A DNA stretch of 64,000 nt. It comes from Alphaproteobacteria bacterium (lineage in GTDB: Bacteria > Pseudomonadota > Alphaproteobacteria > Caulobacterales > Maricaulaceae). The position numbers and the translations under genes are program-made. The stretch covers positions 620,001 through 684,000 of the forward strand of contig WGOD01000002.1 of the NCBI GenBank assembly GCA_016124205.1. The letters are read 5' to 3'. Shown here in pieces: positions 11,323 to 23,643 of this stretch (position 1 is the first letter of the stretch; each line of letters starts with the position of its first letter). The notes under the pieces were generated by a model, which had not been told where the DNA came from, did not search any database, and saw nothing but the letters and a program-made list of their open reading frames with translations.

Positions 11323-12198
11323 TCACTCCACCTGTACCAGAAGCGCGGTGGCGTCGTCCTTGGTCTTGAGGCGGCCGATCTTCACGTCGTCTTCCGGATT
11401 GCGTTCGGCATTGCGCAGGTCTCGGATCAACGCGAGCAGGCCGTCCTCCTCGAGCGCGCGGTCCATCAGCGTCTCGACCGTGCAGATGCCGTAGGGCTCG
11501 ACGAGGCGGAAGAAGCCGTCGGACATCAGGAGGACATGGTCACCTTCCGACACGCGGACGCGGTCGGTCTCGGCACGGGCGGCGGCTTCGGGATGCAGCG
11601 AGAAGACCCAGTGGTGGCCTTCGGTGTTCATCAGCCCGCGGGTCTCCCGCGCATTGGCGTAGCCGCCCGCCTTGCCGGCCGGTTCGGCCAGTTGCTGGCG
11701 GTTGAGCGCGTGTTCGGCCTTGATCAGGTCGAGCTGGCCGACGAAATGCGTGTGGCTGCCCGAGCGCACGATGGCGACGCAATCCCCGAGCGCGGCAAAG
11801 TCGACGCTGCCGCCCTCGCACCGCATCCAGATCCCGCCTGCGCTCGGCAGATTGTAGCGCGGCTCGGCGTCGAGGTTCACGACCGCTTCGGTACGCGCGG
11901 TTTCGGCAACGCCGTCAATGATGCGCTCGAGATAGGCCCTGGGCGCTTCGCCGGATCGCGGCGGCGCGGTGAGAGCCGCATTCAGCGTGTCGGCATACCA
12001 GGCCGCGTCGCTTTCAAACAGCAGGGGTCCTGACGCTTCGCGTTCGACCATGTCCGGGAAGACGCGACGCGTGCCGACATCGGTCGCGCCATCGACCACC
12101 CAGGCCGTACCGGTGCCTTCGTCGAACCCGTAGCGGTCGTCCCCCGTCCCGTTGCCGGAGGGGAAGTTGACCGCGTCGACGAAGGTGATGCCGGCCAT
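11323..12198 (-). CDS. PP2C-family protein phosphatase-like protein
   Basis: GDDRYGFDEGTGTAWVVDGATDVG, PSAGGIWMRCEGGSVDFAALGDC, DHVLLMSDGFFRL motifs. Confidence 0.75.
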   Translation of the reverse strand: MAGITFVDAVNFPSGNGTGDDRYGFDEGTGTAWVVDGATDVGTRRVFPDMVEREASGPLLFESDAAWYADTLNAALTAPPRSGEAPRAYLERIIDGVAETARTEAVVNLDAEPRYNLPSAGGIWMRCEGGSVDFAALGDCVAIVRSGSHTHFVGQLDLIKAEHALNRQQLAEPAGKAGGYANARETRGLMNTEGHHWVFSLHPEAAARAETDRVRVSEGDHVLLMSDGFFRLVEPYGICTVETLMDRALEEDGLLALIRDLRNAERNPEDDVKIGRLKTKDDATALLVQVE

Positions 12199-12202
12199 GG
12201 GG

Positions 12203-12964
12203 TTACTCCATGCCGGCGAGGGCTTCGTCAGAGAAGTCGGCGTTGGAGAAGACGTTCTGGACGTCGTCGAGATCGTCGAGAACTTCCAGCAACTTCATCA
12301 CGCCCGCGGCCTTGTCGGCCTCGACCTCGATCAGATTCTGCGGCTTCCAGATGATGTTGGCGGACTTCGCCTCGCCCAGCTTGTCCTGCAGCGCGGAGGA
12401 AACCTCGCCGAGGTCTTCGCGGGCGCAGATGATCACGTATTCGCCCGGCTCGTCCTCGTCGCCCTCTTCGGTCGATACGTCCTCGGCCCCGGCCTCGATG
12501 GCGGCCTCGAACACGGCCTCCTCGTCGCCGACGGTGACCGGGAAGCGGATTTCGCCGACCTGGTCGAACATGAAGGCGACGGCGCCGGTCTCGCCCATAT
12601 TGCCGCCATTCTTGGAGAAGGCGGTGCGCACGTCGGAGGCGGCACGATTGCGATTGTCGGTCGAGACCTCGACGATCAGGCCGATGCCGCCGGGGCCGAA
12701 GCCCTCATAGCGGATTTCCTCATAGGCCTCGACATCGCCGCCGGTCGCCTTGTCGATGGCGCGCTGGATATTGTCCTTCGGCATCGACTGGCCCTTGGCG
12801 TTGGCCACGGCCAGACGCAGGCGCGGGTTCATGTCGGGGTCGGGTCCCCCCATCTTCGCGGCGATGGTGATTTCCTTGGAGAGCTTGGAGAACAGCTTGC
12901 CGCGCGCCTTGTCCTGACGGCCCTTGCGGTGCTGGATATTCGCCCATTTCGAGTGCCCGGCCAT
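12203..12964 (-). CDS. yebC: YebC/PmpR family regulatory protein
   Basis: [32 protein letters not shown]... highly conserved family start. Confidence 0.96.
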   Translation of the reverse strand: MAGHSKWANIQHRKGRQDKARGKLFSKLSKEITIAAKMGGPDPDMNPRLRLAVANAKGQSMPKDNIQRAIDKATGGDVEAYEEIRYEGFGPGGIGLIVEVSTDNRNRAASDVRTAFSKNGGNMGETGAVAFMFDQVGEIRFPVTVGDEEAVFEAAIEAGAEDVSTEEGDEDEPGEYVIICAREDLGEVSSALQDKLGEAKSANIIWKPQNLIEVEADKAAGVMKLLEVLDDLDDVQNVFSNADFSDEALAGME

Positions 12965-13128
12965 GGCCGAAACCTCCTGATGCAATCGGGTGGAGGGGCC
13001 GGATCGACCGGCCCTGATGTGGCGCGTTGTCTAGCCTATCGAAACGCCCTGTCCAAGCCGGTGATACCGAAGCTTCATGCTTTGCCGCTATGGCCCTAGA
13101 TTCAAGAGCCAGATGCCAGGACGATGAG

Positions 13129-13782
13129 ATGCAGATTTTCCTCGATACCGCCGATGCCGCGCTGATTTCCGCCCATGCCGAGACGGGCCTCGTCGACGGG
13201 GTGACGACCAACCCGTCGCTGGTCGCGAAAGCCGGCGGGGATTTCATCGAGGGACTGCAGAATATCTGCGCCGCCGTGGACGGACCGGTCAGCGCCGAAG
13301 TGGTCGCGACCGATGCCGCGACGATGATCGCCGAAGGCCAGAAGCTGCGCACGGTGGCGGACAATATCGTCGTGAAGCTGCCGCTGACCTTCGAAGGGCT
13401 GAAAGCCTGCGCGGCGCTCACTTCGGACGGTCATCCGACCAATGTAACGCTGTGCTTTTCGGTGTCGCAGGCGCTGCTCGCCGCCAAGGCGGGCGCGACC
13501 TTCGTGTCGCCCTTCATCGGCCGGCTGGATGATCGCGGCGAGGACGGGCTCGGCCTGATCCAGCGCATCCGCGCCGTCTATGACGAATATGGCTACGAGA
13601 CGCGCATCCTCGCCGCCTCGATCCGTTCGGTCGAACATGTTGAGGGTTCGGCGCTCGCCGGAGCCGATGCCTGTACGATCCCGCCGTCGATCTTCGAGCA
13701 GATGATCCGGCACGACCTGACCGATGCCGGGCTCGCCGCCTTCCTGAAGGATTGGGAGCAGTCCGGGCGCGGCGCGATCTAG
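13129..13782 (+). CDS. Transaldolase / fructose-6-phosphate aldolase (short, 217 aa)
   Basis: [64 protein letters not shown]. Confidence 0.93.
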   Translation: MQIFLDTADAALISAHAETGLVDGVTTNPSLVAKAGGDFIEGLQNICAAVDGPVSAEVVATDAATMIAEGQKLRTVADNIVVKLPLTFEGLKACAALTSDGHPTNVTLCFSVSQALLAAKAGATFVSPFIGRLDDRGEDGLGLIQRIRAVYDEYGYETRILAASIRSVEHVEGSALAGADACTIPPSIFEQMIRHDLTDAGLAAFLKDWEQSGRGAI

Positions 13783-13849
13783 TCGTCACGCTCGTGCTTT
13801 CCCGCCTTCACGAGGGCCGGCGAGGCACAGGCCTGTGAGTCAATATCTC

Positions 13850-13908
13850 CGGGTTTCCCGCGCAGGCAGGAAACCAGACTGGATCCCTGCCTTCGCAGGG
13901 ATCCCGGA
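13850..13908. repeat. Intergenic inverted repeat, same family as 10804-10870
   Basis: GGTTTCCCGCGCAGGCAGGAAACC followed by GGATCCCTGCCTTCGCAGGGATCC. Confidence 0.7.
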
Positions 13909-13962
13909 TTCACCCACCGACGCGTCCCGGGTTCGCGTCAGCGAAGACCGAACCCTTCTTCC

Positions 13963-14059
13963 GCCCTTCGAGACGCGTCCTTGCGGACGCTCCTCAGGAC
14001 AGGAAGAAGAAAGAGAGCCTGTCCTGAGGAGGCCGGTTACGGCCGTCTCGAAGGGCAGG
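13963..14059. repeat. Long nested inverted repeat, related to 11216-11320
   Basis: Outer arms GCCCTTCGAGACG / CGTCTCGAAGGGC; inner arms CTCCTCAGGAC / GTCCTGAGGAG. Confidence 0.8.
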
Positions 14060-14066
14060 CGTTCTT

Positions 14067-14888
14067 TCAGACCTCCGGCACAGCCTGCGCCAGCAGGCCG
14101 CCCATCCGGATCGGTTCGCAGCGAACCGCGAGGCCGGTCCGGTCGTCGGTCTCGACGAAGAGGCCCGACAGGGTCGCCTCGCCTTCGGCCGGGGTGAAGC
14201 GCCCCGAGCGCAGGCGCGAGGTGAAGCGGCGTAGCGGCTCTTCCTTGTCCATGCCGATGACGGAATCGTAGTCGCCCGTCATCCCCAGATCGGTGATGTA
14301 GGCGGTGCCACCCGGCAGGATGCGCTGGTCCGCCGTCGGCACATGGGTATGCGTTCCGACCACGACGCTGGCGCGGCCATCGCAGAAAAAGCCCATCGCG
14401 GTCTTTTCACTCGTCGCCTCGCCATGGAAGTCGACGATCACCGCGTCGGCGACCTGACCCAGCGGCGCGTTCGACAATTCGCGTTCGGCCGCCACGAAGG
14501 GGTCGTCGAGCGGGTCCATGTAGAGCCGGCCCATCAGGTTGGTGACCAGCACGCTGCGCCCGTCCCTGGTATGGAACAGGTTCGCGCCCTTTCCCGGGAT
14601 GGGAAGGTCTTGGGGGTAGTTCGCCGGACGGATGAGGCGCGGTTCCTGGTCGAGCAGGGTCAGCGCCTCGGCCTGGTCCCAGGCGTGATTGCCAAGGGTA
14701 AGCGCGTCCGCGCCCGCGTCGAACAGGTCGTCCGCCGTACCCTTGGTGATGCCGAAGCCGGCCGCGGCGTTTTCCGCATTCACCACGACGAAATCGAGCT
14801 TCAGCGTCTCGCGCAATCCCGGCAGGTGGTCCTGCACGGCGCGGCGGCCGGTCCGTCCGACGACGTCTCCGAAGATGGCGAGGCGCAT
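14067..14888 (-). CDS. TIGR00282/YmdB-family metallophosphoesterase
   Basis: MRLAIFGDVVGRTGRRAV, VVNAENAAAGFGIT, LGNHAWDQ, GTHTHVPTAD motifs. Confidence 0.9.
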   Translation of the reverse strand: MRLAIFGDVVGRTGRRAVQDHLPGLRETLKLDFVVVNAENAAAGFGITKGTADDLFDAGADALTLGNHAWDQAEALTLLDQEPRLIRPANYPQDLPIPGKGANLFHTRDGRSVLVTNLMGRLYMDPLDDPFVAAERELSNAPLGQVADAVIVDFHGEATSEKTAMGFFCDGRASVVVGTHTHVPTADQRILPGGTAYITDLGMTGDYDSVIGMDKEEPLRRFTSRLRSGRFTPAEGEATLSGLFVETDDRTGLAVRCEPIRMGGLLAQAVPEV

Positions 14889-15066
14889 GGTGGCTCCGTT
14901 TTGAAGATCAGGCGTGCGGCCTATATCGAGCGTCACGCACATGCAAGGCAGGTCTGTTCCCGTACGAAGTTGAGCCTTGGCGAACCCCGTGTTAGAGCCC
15001 GCGCGGCTTTACCAGAGACCCTGCCCTCTCTTTTCGTTTTTCAATGTCCCAAGAGGAATATCCGAC

Positions 15067-16467
<1,401 letters not shown>

Positions 16468-16486
16468 GCGGTCACTGAACCGTTAC

Positions 16487-16528
16487 AAAAAAGACGCCCC
16501 GGATCGGCCGATCCGGGGCGTTTTTTCT
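16487..16528 (+). terminator. Rho-independent terminator downstream of ahcY
   Basis: AAAAAAGA-CGCCCCGGATCG-GC-CGATCCGGGGCG-TTTTTTCTT; perfect 12-bp stem with T-run. Confidence 0.95.
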
Positions 16529-16587
16529 TGGGCTGATCATCTTCGGTTGTTAACCTTCGCGGCAAACGACGTCTCGAGGGGAAAACC

Positions 16588-18312
16588 ATGCTCCGATCCG
16601 CAGCTGCCCTGATTGCCGGCCTGTTCGTGCTCAGCGCTCCGGCCCAGTCGCAAACCTTGCAATCATCGGTGCTGCCCAACGCCCGTGTTGTCGCAAATGA
16701 CGAGACAGCGACCGTGCTGATGACGGTGCTGAATTCCGGCCAGACCGACGCGACAAATTGCACCGTGGCGAGTTCGGCGCGCGGATCGACGTTGAGCGAT
16801 CTGCACTGGACACAGCTTGTCGCAGGCGTTCCGACGGGCGCGCAGGACGCCCCGTTCTCCGTGCTGGCAGGCGGCCGCACGGATCTGGTGATCGCCTCGA
16901 CCGACAGCGGGTCGACCTACACTGTTGGTCTGCGCGCGGTCTGCGATGGCGGCGTTGAAAGCCCGGTCTACACCGGGGTGAATACCGTCACGCTGTCCTT
17001 CCGCAATAGTTCCAGCGACATATTGCCGATCATCTCCACCCTTTCAGGTGACGGTGTGATCCGGTTCAACCCGACCACAAGGCGGGCCGTCTTTGCGGTT
17101 GCAGCGGTCAATATCGGTGTAGAACGCAATGTCCGTATCAGTGGCCGGTCCATCGGACTTCTGGATGAGCCAACGCTCTCGACACAGATCTGCGAAACCG
17201 ATGCCAGCGGCGTGTGCCTGTCGGCGCGGACCGCGACCGTCGATGTGACACTCGGGGCCACGCCGCGCTTCTTTTCGGTCGCGGTGACGGCGCAGGAGGG
17301 CGACGGCGTCCCGTTCTTCCCGCAACTGATCCGCTACGAGCTTCAGTTCGAAGACCAGACGAATTTCTCGCGCGCGACCACCACCGCTGCGCTCTACCTG
17401 CCGCTTCAGACCTATGATCCGGCCTTCGCGAACTGGCCGGACGGTGTCTACCGGCTGAGCGCCCGAAACGCGGATGACGTCACCGGCAGCAATGTGTCAC
17501 CCGGCTATCTGGTGATCGGGAACGAAGAAGTCGCCGCATCCTTCACGCAGGAACGGACGGTCGAATTCATTCGTCAGACCTTTGATCAGGTGGTCACATT
17601 CGACAGCCTGTCCTTCACCCGGCTGCCGACCGATTGTGGTGTGAACGGCACTCCGCTCCCGGAAGGATGCCGCATTCAGATGACGGGTTCGGCACGCGCG
17701 CTGGATACGGGCAATGGCGATGCGGGAAGCTTCACCGTGCGGTGCGATTTTGACCGGGACAACGGCGCACGATGCCGCTTCACGCCGGTTGCCAGTTCGG
17801 ACATTTCGCGTCCCTCAGTCGACATTCCGTCGGACATCGTGGCGCTCGGCGGGGGATTCAGCCTGGTCGGAGCGGGAGCCATTCCAGGCGGGCTGGAGGG
17901 CCTCGATGTCAGCCGCTTCTTCCGTGACATTACGGGGATCGGGGACTCCGCGATCGTTTCGACCGGCGCGGCACGGTCTGGCGACCAGTATCTGTCACCC
18001 GAATTGCGCGGCCAGGGGGCGATCGCCCGCGATATCAGCTTCACCTTCGAAGGCTGTACCATTACCGGCTACATCTACTTCTTCCCGGCCACCAAGCCGG
18101 ACGGAACACCGATGGTCGCCGTTGGCGGACGGATTTCAGCTGCATCCTGTGAAGAGGGCGCGGCAGGAGCGGCGTTCTGGGGTGACTACCAGTTCACAAT
18201 GCGCGGCCACGTCCTACAGATCTCGAGCGGCGTATTTTCGGCCTACACCCACACCTACAGCAACGCCGCCGATGTGGGGATCTTCACCAGCTTCGGCCTC
18301 TCGACGCCCTAG
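16588..18312 (+). CDS. Secreted protein of unknown function
   Basis: Signal peptide MLRSAAALIAGLFVLSAPAQSQT; 574 aa; no recognised family. Confidence 0.7.
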   Translation: MLRSAAALIAGLFVLSAPAQSQTLQSSVLPNARVVANDETATVLMTVLNSGQTDATNCTVASSARGSTLSDLHWTQLVAGVPTGAQDAPFSVLAGGRTDLVIASTDSGSTYTVGLRAVCDGGVESPVYTGVNTVTLSFRNSSSDILPIISTLSGDGVIRFNPTTRRAVFAVAAVNIGVERNVRISGRSIGLLDEPTLSTQICETDASGVCLSARTATVDVTLGATPRFFSVAVTAQEGDGVPFFPQLIRYELQFEDQTNFSRATTTAALYLPLQTYDPAFANWPDGVYRLSARNADDVTGSNVSPGYLVIGNEEVAASFTQERTVEFIRQTFDQVVTFDSLSFTRLPTDCGVNGTPLPEGCRIQMTGSARALDTGNGDAGSFTVRCDFDRDNGARCRFTPVASSDISRPSVDIPSDIVALGGGFSLVGAGAIPGGLEGLDVSRFFRDITGIGDSAIVSTGAARSGDQYLSPELRGQGAIARDISFTFEGCTITGYIYFFPATKPDGTPMVAVGGRISAASCEEGAAGAAFWGDYQFTMRGHVLQISSGVFSAYTHTYSNAADVGIFTSFGLSTP

Positions 18313-18884
18313 CGCGTGACCCGGATGGCGCGCTGTTCGGTGACGATCCAGTCGAGCGGCTGGTCATGCTTGCCGGTCGGGACGGATTTGACGATCTGCT
18401 CGTCATAGCAAAGGCCGACAGCGGTGACCGGCCCGGCCTTCCTCAAGGCGTCGAGCGTCATGTCGTAATACCCCGCGCCATAACCGAGCCGATGACCCCG
18501 GAGGTCGGCCGCGAGAAGCGGTACGAGCACGAGTTTCGGCTTGGCCCGGTCGGTGGCCTCTCCCGGCTCCTCGACTCCGAACGCGCCTTTGACGAGTTCG
18601 TCGCCGGGCGTAAAATGGTGAAAGGCCAACGGCTGACCGCGGCCGACGACGCGCGGCAGGGCGAGGCGGACCTGTTCGAGATGGAAGGATTCCATCAGCG
18701 GCCCGGCGTCGATCTCAGGACCGAAGGCGCGATAGCCCGCAACCACGGTTCCAATGGCCGGCCAGAGTTCGTCGGGGAAATGCTCGACAAGGGCGCGGCC
18801 GGCGTCGGGATGCGTCCGGTGCGCCGTGATGCGCCGGGCCTGGGCGGCCTTGCGCGCCCGCTTCTTGCGCCAGCTCAGAAACAT
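18309..18884 (-). CDS. ygfA: 5-formyltetrahydrofolate cyclo-ligase
   Basis: LVLVPLLAADLRGHRLGYGAGYYDMTLD; position downstream of 6S RNA and zapA. Confidence 0.92.
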   Translation of the reverse strand: MFLSWRKKRARKAAQARRITAHRTHPDAGRALVEHFPDELWPAIGTVVAGYRAFGPEIDAGPLMESFHLEQVRLALPRVVGRGQPLAFHHFTPGDELVKGAFGVEEPGEATDRAKPKLVLVPLLAADLRGHRLGYGAGYYDMTLDALRKAGPVTAVGLCYDEQIVKSVPTGKHDQPLDWIVTEQRAIRVTR

Positions 18885-18886
18885 GT

Positions 18887-19048
18887 GGCGGTTCCACCTG
18901 CGCCGTCGGGTCGTAACCTTCCCCTACGACCTGACAAGTCAGGTGGGCGCCGCGTGCATGGGACCACGATCCCGGGCAGAGGCAGCTCCCTATAGGAGAT
19001 GTACGGTCGGCGGGATGGTAGACCCAAACGTACGCCGCAGATACCGCC
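18887..19048 (-). ncRNA. ssrS: 6S RNA (ssrS)
   Basis: Lies between zapA and ygfA, a widely conserved 6S location. The ends pair (5' GGCGGU-N3-UGCG with 3' CGCA-N6-ACCGCC), giving a 162-nt molecule. The 3' arm AAGGUUACGACCCGACGGCGCA resembles E. coli 6S AAGGGUUACAGCCUGCGGCGGCAU (from memory). Confidence 0.82.
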
Positions 19049-19080
19049 ATCGCGATATGTGGCGCGGCGCGGGTCCATAC

Positions 19081-19437
19081 TCAAGTGTCCGACGCTGCTA
19101 CGAGCGCTTCGAGCCGCTCGGCGGCCCTGTCGATACTGCGGGCGAGACGCTCGCGATCGGACCTGAGACCTTCGGCGCGACCCCGGTCGGCGGCCTTCAG
19201 CGTCTCGACCTCGGCTTCCAGGGCCTCGACCCGGCGCACCGCCTCGCGGCGCTCATCGGCGACGACGAGCGAAGCCATCAGAAGCAGGCGCAGATCGCCG
19301 ATCTGACCGACCTGACCGGACAGATCACGGATATGACCATCAAGATGACGGGCAAGATCACGAAGATAGGCTTCCTGGCCTTCCTCGCAGCCGATGGTGA
19401 AGGCGCGGCCATTGATGGTGACGGAGACCTTGCCCAT
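19081..19437 (-). CDS. zapA: Cell division protein ZapA
   Basis: MGKVSVTINGRAFTIGCEEGQEAYLRDLARHLDGHI; gene order with 6S RNA and ygfA. Confidence 0.92.
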   Translation of the reverse strand: MGKVSVTINGRAFTIGCEEGQEAYLRDLARHLDGHIRDLSGQVGQIGDLRLLLMASLVVADERREAVRRVEALEAEVETLKAADRGRAEGLRSDRERLARSIDRAAERLEALVAASDT

Positions 19438-19763
19438 CAGGCCTCCTCCTCGCCGGCTTCGTCGTCCTCGGCCGTTTCGACCGAAATCGCTGCGGCGCGC
19501 AGATCGCGGATCGCGCCATCGAGCGCCATCGAAGCTTCCTCTGCCGCCTCGACCAGCGCGGCCTCCCGCGCCCGGGCCTCGTCGAGCGCGTCCGCCAGGC
19601 GGGCCCGGTCGACATCATAGGCGCCCATCTCTTCGCTCGCGTTCAAGGCGGCATCGGCTTTCGAGCGGAGGCGCGCGGTCATCTTCTCGACGCGCTCCAG
19701 CGCGGAATCGAAGCGGGACAGGGCAGCGTCGAGGGGATCGGATTCGGACTCGAGGTTCGTCAT
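19437..19763 (-). CDS. Small coiled-coil protein (DUF4164-like)
   Basis: 108-aa helical protein overlapping the zapA start; same position as DUF4164 proteins in other alphaproteobacteria. Confidence 0.65.
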   Translation of the reverse strand: MTNLESESDPLDAALSRFDSALERVEKMTARLRSKADAALNASEEMGAYDVDRARLADALDEARAREAALVEAAEEASMALDGAIRDLRAAAISVETAEDDEAGEEEA

Positions 19764-19900
19764 GGCGCGCAAAATCGCGTTTTGCGGGGGAAAGTTCAAG
19801 CGATGGATGAAGAATGTCGGTTTCGCGACGCACTGCGCGTTGCGCGGCCCGGACCGCTGCGTCATAGAAGCGGGCATCGCCCCTGGACAAGGATGGCTTC

Positions 19901-20701
19901 ATGCCGCTCAGACGTGCCGCCGAACCCGACCAGATCGCCCTCGCCTTGGCGCAGATCGCGGCCCGCGCCGGCGTGGCGGTGATGGACGTCTATGACAGCG
20001 ATTTCGAGGCGCGCGCCAAGTCCGACAGATCGCCGGTGACCGACGCCGATGAGCGCGCCGAAGCGGTGATCCTCGAAGCGCTCGAAAGCATCTTTCCGGG
20101 CATTCCCGTTCTGGCCGAGGAACAGTTCGAGGCCGGCATCCGTCCGGATACGGATGATCATTTCTTTCTCGTTGATCCCGTCGACGGCACGCGCGAATTC
20201 GTCAATCGCAATGGTGAGTTCACGGTCAATATCGCGCTCATCCATCACCGCCGTCCGATCGCCGGTTGCGTCTTCGCACCGGCGCTGAAGCGGCTCTATT
20301 GCGGTGGTGCCAGCGCCTATGCCGGGCCGGTCGCGGCCGGTGACGATGTGCGCGAGGATCTGCTGGTCCCCGTTTCCGGGCGCGACCTGAGCGGAAGCAA
20401 TCTCGTGGCGGTGATGAGCCGGTCGCATCTCGACGAGGAAACGAAGGCTTGGGCCGAGAACGCCGGCGTCACCGATGCGGTCTCGGCCGGATCGTCGCTG
20501 AAATTCTGCCTTCTGGCGGAAGGCAAGGCGGACGTCTATCCGCGCTTCGGCCCGACGATGGAATGGGATACGGCAGCAGGGCATGCCGTGCTGCAGGCCG
20601 CGGGTGGGCATGTGATCCAGCCCGACGGGACGGATTTCCTCTACGGCAAGACCGAGGCCGGGTATCGCAACGGTCCCTTCATCGCGAAGGCGCGGCGCTA
20701 G
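19901..20701 (+). CDS. cysQ: 3'(2'),5'-bisphosphate nucleotidase CysQ
   Basis: [45 protein letters not shown]; adjacent to cysNC/cysD. Confidence 0.92.
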   Translation: MPLRRAAEPDQIALALAQIAARAGVAVMDVYDSDFEARAKSDRSPVTDADERAEAVILEALESIFPGIPVLAEEQFEAGIRPDTDDHFFLVDPVDGTREFVNRNGEFTVNIALIHHRRPIAGCVFAPALKRLYCGGASAYAGPVAAGDDVREDLLVPVSGRDLSGSNLVAVMSRSHLDEETKAWAENAGVTDAVSAGSSLKFCLLAEGKADVYPRFGPTMEWDTAAGHAVLQAAGGHVIQPDGTDFLYGKTEAGYRNGPFIAKARR

Positions 20702-22590
20702 CTCAGCCTTCCCATGTCCCGCAGCATGGCAATGACGCGCTCGGCGGCGTCCTCGGGCGAGAGATCGGCCGTGTGCAGATGAATTTCCGGGGATTCGGGC
20801 GCCTCATAGGGGCTGTCGAACCCGGTGAAATTCTTGATCTTGCCTTCCTGCGCCTTGCGGTAGAGCCCCTTGGGGTCCCGCGCGATGCAGACCTCGATCG
20901 GCGCGTCGACGAAGACCTCGATGAATTCGTCCGCACCGACGAGTTCGCGCACCATCTGCCGTTCCGACCGGAAGGGCGAGATGAAGGAACAGGTCACGAT
21001 CAGTCCGGCATCGACGAACAGCCGCCCGACCTCGCCGATGCGCCGGATGTTTTCGACCCGGTCCGCGTCGGTAAAGCCCAGATCCTTGTTGAGCCCGTGA
21101 CGGACATTGTCGCCGTCAAGCGAATAGGTGTGGTGACCGGCGGCACTCAGCCGCTTCTCGACAATGTTGGCGATGGTCGACTTGCCGGCACCCGACAGGC
21201 CGGTGAACCAGATGATGGCCGGCTTTTGCCCCTTCATCCGGGCGCGCTCGGCCTTGGTGATGTCCATCGCCTGGGCGTGGATGTTGTCGGCGCGCCTGAG
21301 ACCATGGCGGATCATCCCCGCCCCGACCGTCTGGTTCGAGAAGCGGTCGATCAGGATGAAGGCGCCGGTCGCGCGATTATCCTCATACGGATCGAACGGG
21401 ATCGGATAGGCCGTCGATACATTGCACTGGGCGATGCCGTTGAGCGCGACGGACTTGGCCGGTTCCTTCTCGAACGTGTTGACGTCGATGCCGTGCTTGA
21501 TCGTTGTGATCGTCGCCGGGACGGTCGCCGTACCGGCTTTCAGAAGGTAGGAGCGGCCGGACAGCAGTTCGGCCTCATTCATCCACAGGATTTCGGCAGC
21601 GAACTGGTCGGACACGTCCGGGCGAGCGGCCGCGGGAACGATCATGTCGCCGCGCGCCACATCGACCTCGCGGTCGAGCACAAGCGTCACGGCCTCCCCG
21701 GCGGCCGCGGTTTCCAGATCCCCGTCAGCGGTGACGATGCGCGCGACCTGTGCCGCCGCGCCCGACTGGGCGATGATGACGGCCTCGCCTTGCGAGATCC
21801 GGCCCGAGGCGACCGTACCGGAGAAACCGCGGAAATTCTGGTTCGGCCGGTTCACCCACTGGACCGGGAAGCGGAAGGGCTGATCGCCGAGCCCCGAACC
21901 GGCCTCGAGATCTTCGAGAAATTCGAGCAGGGCCGGGCCGGAATACCAGTCCATGCGCTCCGAGCGCGCCGTGACATTGTCGCCGAAGCGGGCCGACATC
22001 GGGATCGGCGTGATGGTCTCGAAAGGCAGGCTGGCCACCGCCTGGCGGTAGGCCCCGTGGATCTCCTCGAACCGCGCGCGGTCGAACTCGACGAGGTCCA
22101 TCTTGTTCACCGCCAGAACGATGTGGCGGATGCCCATCATGTGCGCGATATAGGTGTGGCGGCGCGTCTGGGTCAGAACGCCCTTGCGCGCATCGACAAG
22201 GATGATGGCCGCATCGGCGGTCGAGGCGCCGGTCGCCATGTTGCGCGTGTACTGCTCGTGGCCGGGCGTGTCGGCGACGACGAATTTGCGCTTCTCGGTG
22301 GCAAAGAAACGATAGGCCACATCAATGGTGATGCCCTGCTCGCGCTCGGCCTCGAGCCCGTCGAGCAGGAGGGCGAAGTCGATATCGCCGCCGGTCGTGC
22401 CGTGTTTCTTGGAATCGCGTTCCAGCGTGCCGAGCTGATCTTCGAACAGAAGCTTGGAATCATAGAGCAGGCGGCCGATCAGGGTCGACTTGCCGTCATC
22501 CACCGAGCCGCAGGTGATAAAGCGCAACACGCCCTTCGAGCCGGAGCGCGACAGGCGGTCGATGAGCGCGGAGCGGTCGGCGCCGGACAT
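20698..22590 (-). CDS. cysN: Bifunctional sulfate adenylyltransferase subunit 1 / adenylylsulfate kinase (CysNC)
   Basis: N-terminal GTPase ([31 protein letters not shown]) fused to APS kinase ([18 protein letters not shown]). Confidence 0.96.
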   Translation of the reverse strand: MSGADRSALIDRLSRSGSKGVLRFITCGSVDDGKSTLIGRLLYDSKLLFEDQLGTLERDSKKHGTTGGDIDFALLLDGLEAEREQGITIDVAYRFFATEKRKFVVADTPGHEQYTRNMATGASTADAAIILVDARKGVLTQTRRHTYIAHMMGIRHIVLAVNKMDLVEFDRARFEEIHGAYRQAVASLPFETITPIPMSARFGDNVTARSERMDWYSGPALLEFLEDLEAGSGLGDQPFRFPVQWVNRPNQNFRGFSGTVASGRISQGEAVIIAQSGAAAQVARIVTADGDLETAAAGEAVTLVLDREVDVARGDMIVPAAARPDVSDQFAAEILWMNEAELLSGRSYLLKAGTATVPATITTIKHGIDVNTFEKEPAKSVALNGIAQCNVSTAYPIPFDPYEDNRATGAFILIDRFSNQTVGAGMIRHGLRRADNIHAQAMDITKAERARMKGQKPAIIWFTGLSGAGKSTIANIVEKRLSAAGHHTYSLDGDNVRHGLNKDLGFTDADRVENIRRIGEVGRLFVDAGLIVTCSFISPFRSERQMVRELVGADEFIEVFVDAPIEVCIARDPKGLYRKAQEGKIKNFTGFDSPYEAPESPEIHLHTADLSPEDAAERVIAMLRDMGRLS

Positions 22591-23567
22591 CAGAAATAGC
22601 CCTCGCGCTTTTTCTTCTCCATCGACCCGGCCTCGTCATGGTCAATCAGCCGGCCGGAGCGTTCCGAAGTCCGCGCCGTCAGCATTTCCATGACGATGTC
22701 CTCGACCGTCGCCGCGCGGCTCTCGATCGCGCCGGTCAGCGGATAACAGCCCAGCGTGCGGAAGCGGACCATTAGAGGATCAGGCGTCTCGCCGGGCTGC
22801 ATCGGCAGGCGATCGTCATCGACCATGATCAGCGTGCCGTCGCGGCGAACGACCGGACGTTCGGCCGCGAAATAGAGCGGCACGATCGGGATGTCCTCTT
22901 CGAGGATGTATTGCCAGATATCGAGCTCGGTCCAGTTCGACAGCGGGAAGACGCGGATCGATTCGCCCTTGCGAATCCGCGTGTTGTAGAGATTCCACAG
23001 CTCCGGACGCTGACCGCGCGGATCCCAGCCATGATTGGCGTCACGGAAGGAGAAGATGCGTTCCTTGGCGCGGGACTTCTCCTCGTCGCGGCGCGCGCCG
23101 CCGAAGGCCGCGTCAAAACCGTGCTGGTTGAGCGCTTGGCGCAGCGCCTCGGTCTTCATCACCTGGGTGTGCAGGCTGGATCCGGAATCGATCGGGTTGA
23201 TGCCGCGGGCCAGCCCGTCCGGGTTGGTGTGCGTGTAGAGCGTGAGGCCGAGGGCGGCTGCGAGCGTGTCGCGATAGGCGATCATCTCGCGGAATTTCCA
23301 GGTTGTGTCGATGTGCAGGAAGGGAAAGGGCGGGCGCGACGGCCAGAACGCCTTGAGCGCCAGGTGCAGCATCACCGCGCTGTCCTTGCCGATCGAATAG
23401 AGCATGACTGGATTGGCAAAGCCGGCCGCGACCTCGCGCATGATGTGCAGGCTTTCCGCCTCGAGCGCCTTCAGATGCGCCGACAAGGGCCGCGCACGGC
23501 TGCGCTGGCCCGAGGCAAAGCGGTCCGCATAGGCATTCAGCGTTTGTGAAAGCGCGCCGTCAGACAC
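22590..23567 (-). CDS. cysD: Sulfate adenylyltransferase subunit 2 CysD
   Basis: [41 protein letters not shown]. Confidence 0.96.
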   Translation of the reverse strand: MSDGALSQTLNAYADRFASGQRSRARPLSAHLKALEAESLHIMREVAAGFANPVMLYSIGKDSAVMLHLALKAFWPSRPPFPFLHIDTTWKFREMIAYRDTLAAALGLTLYTHTNPDGLARGINPIDSGSSLHTQVMKTEALRQALNQHGFDAAFGGARRDEEKSRAKERIFSFRDANHGWDPRGQRPELWNLYNTRIRKGESIRVFPLSNWTELDIWQYILEEDIPIVPLYFAAERPVVRRDGTLIMVDDDRLPMQPGETPDPLMVRFRTLGCYPLTGAIESRAATVEDIVMEMLTARTSERSGRLIDHDEAGSMEKKKREGYF

Positions 23568-23643
23568 ACCTGGCTCCCCCGCAAATCCGGGGACGGACCA
23601 TGGCGCAAACCGCCTGTGCTGTCACGGCTGGGGTGAAGCGAAA

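Noticed and set aside
14943-15066. SAH or SAM riboswitch upstream of ahcY
   Set aside because: The leader was inspected because of the gene, but no recognisable conserved riboswitch core was found by eye.
20449-22599. 716-aa plus-strand ORF
   Set aside because: Antisense to cysNC, which has clear family motifs; a GC-rich shadow ORF with compositionally biased, non-domain sequence.
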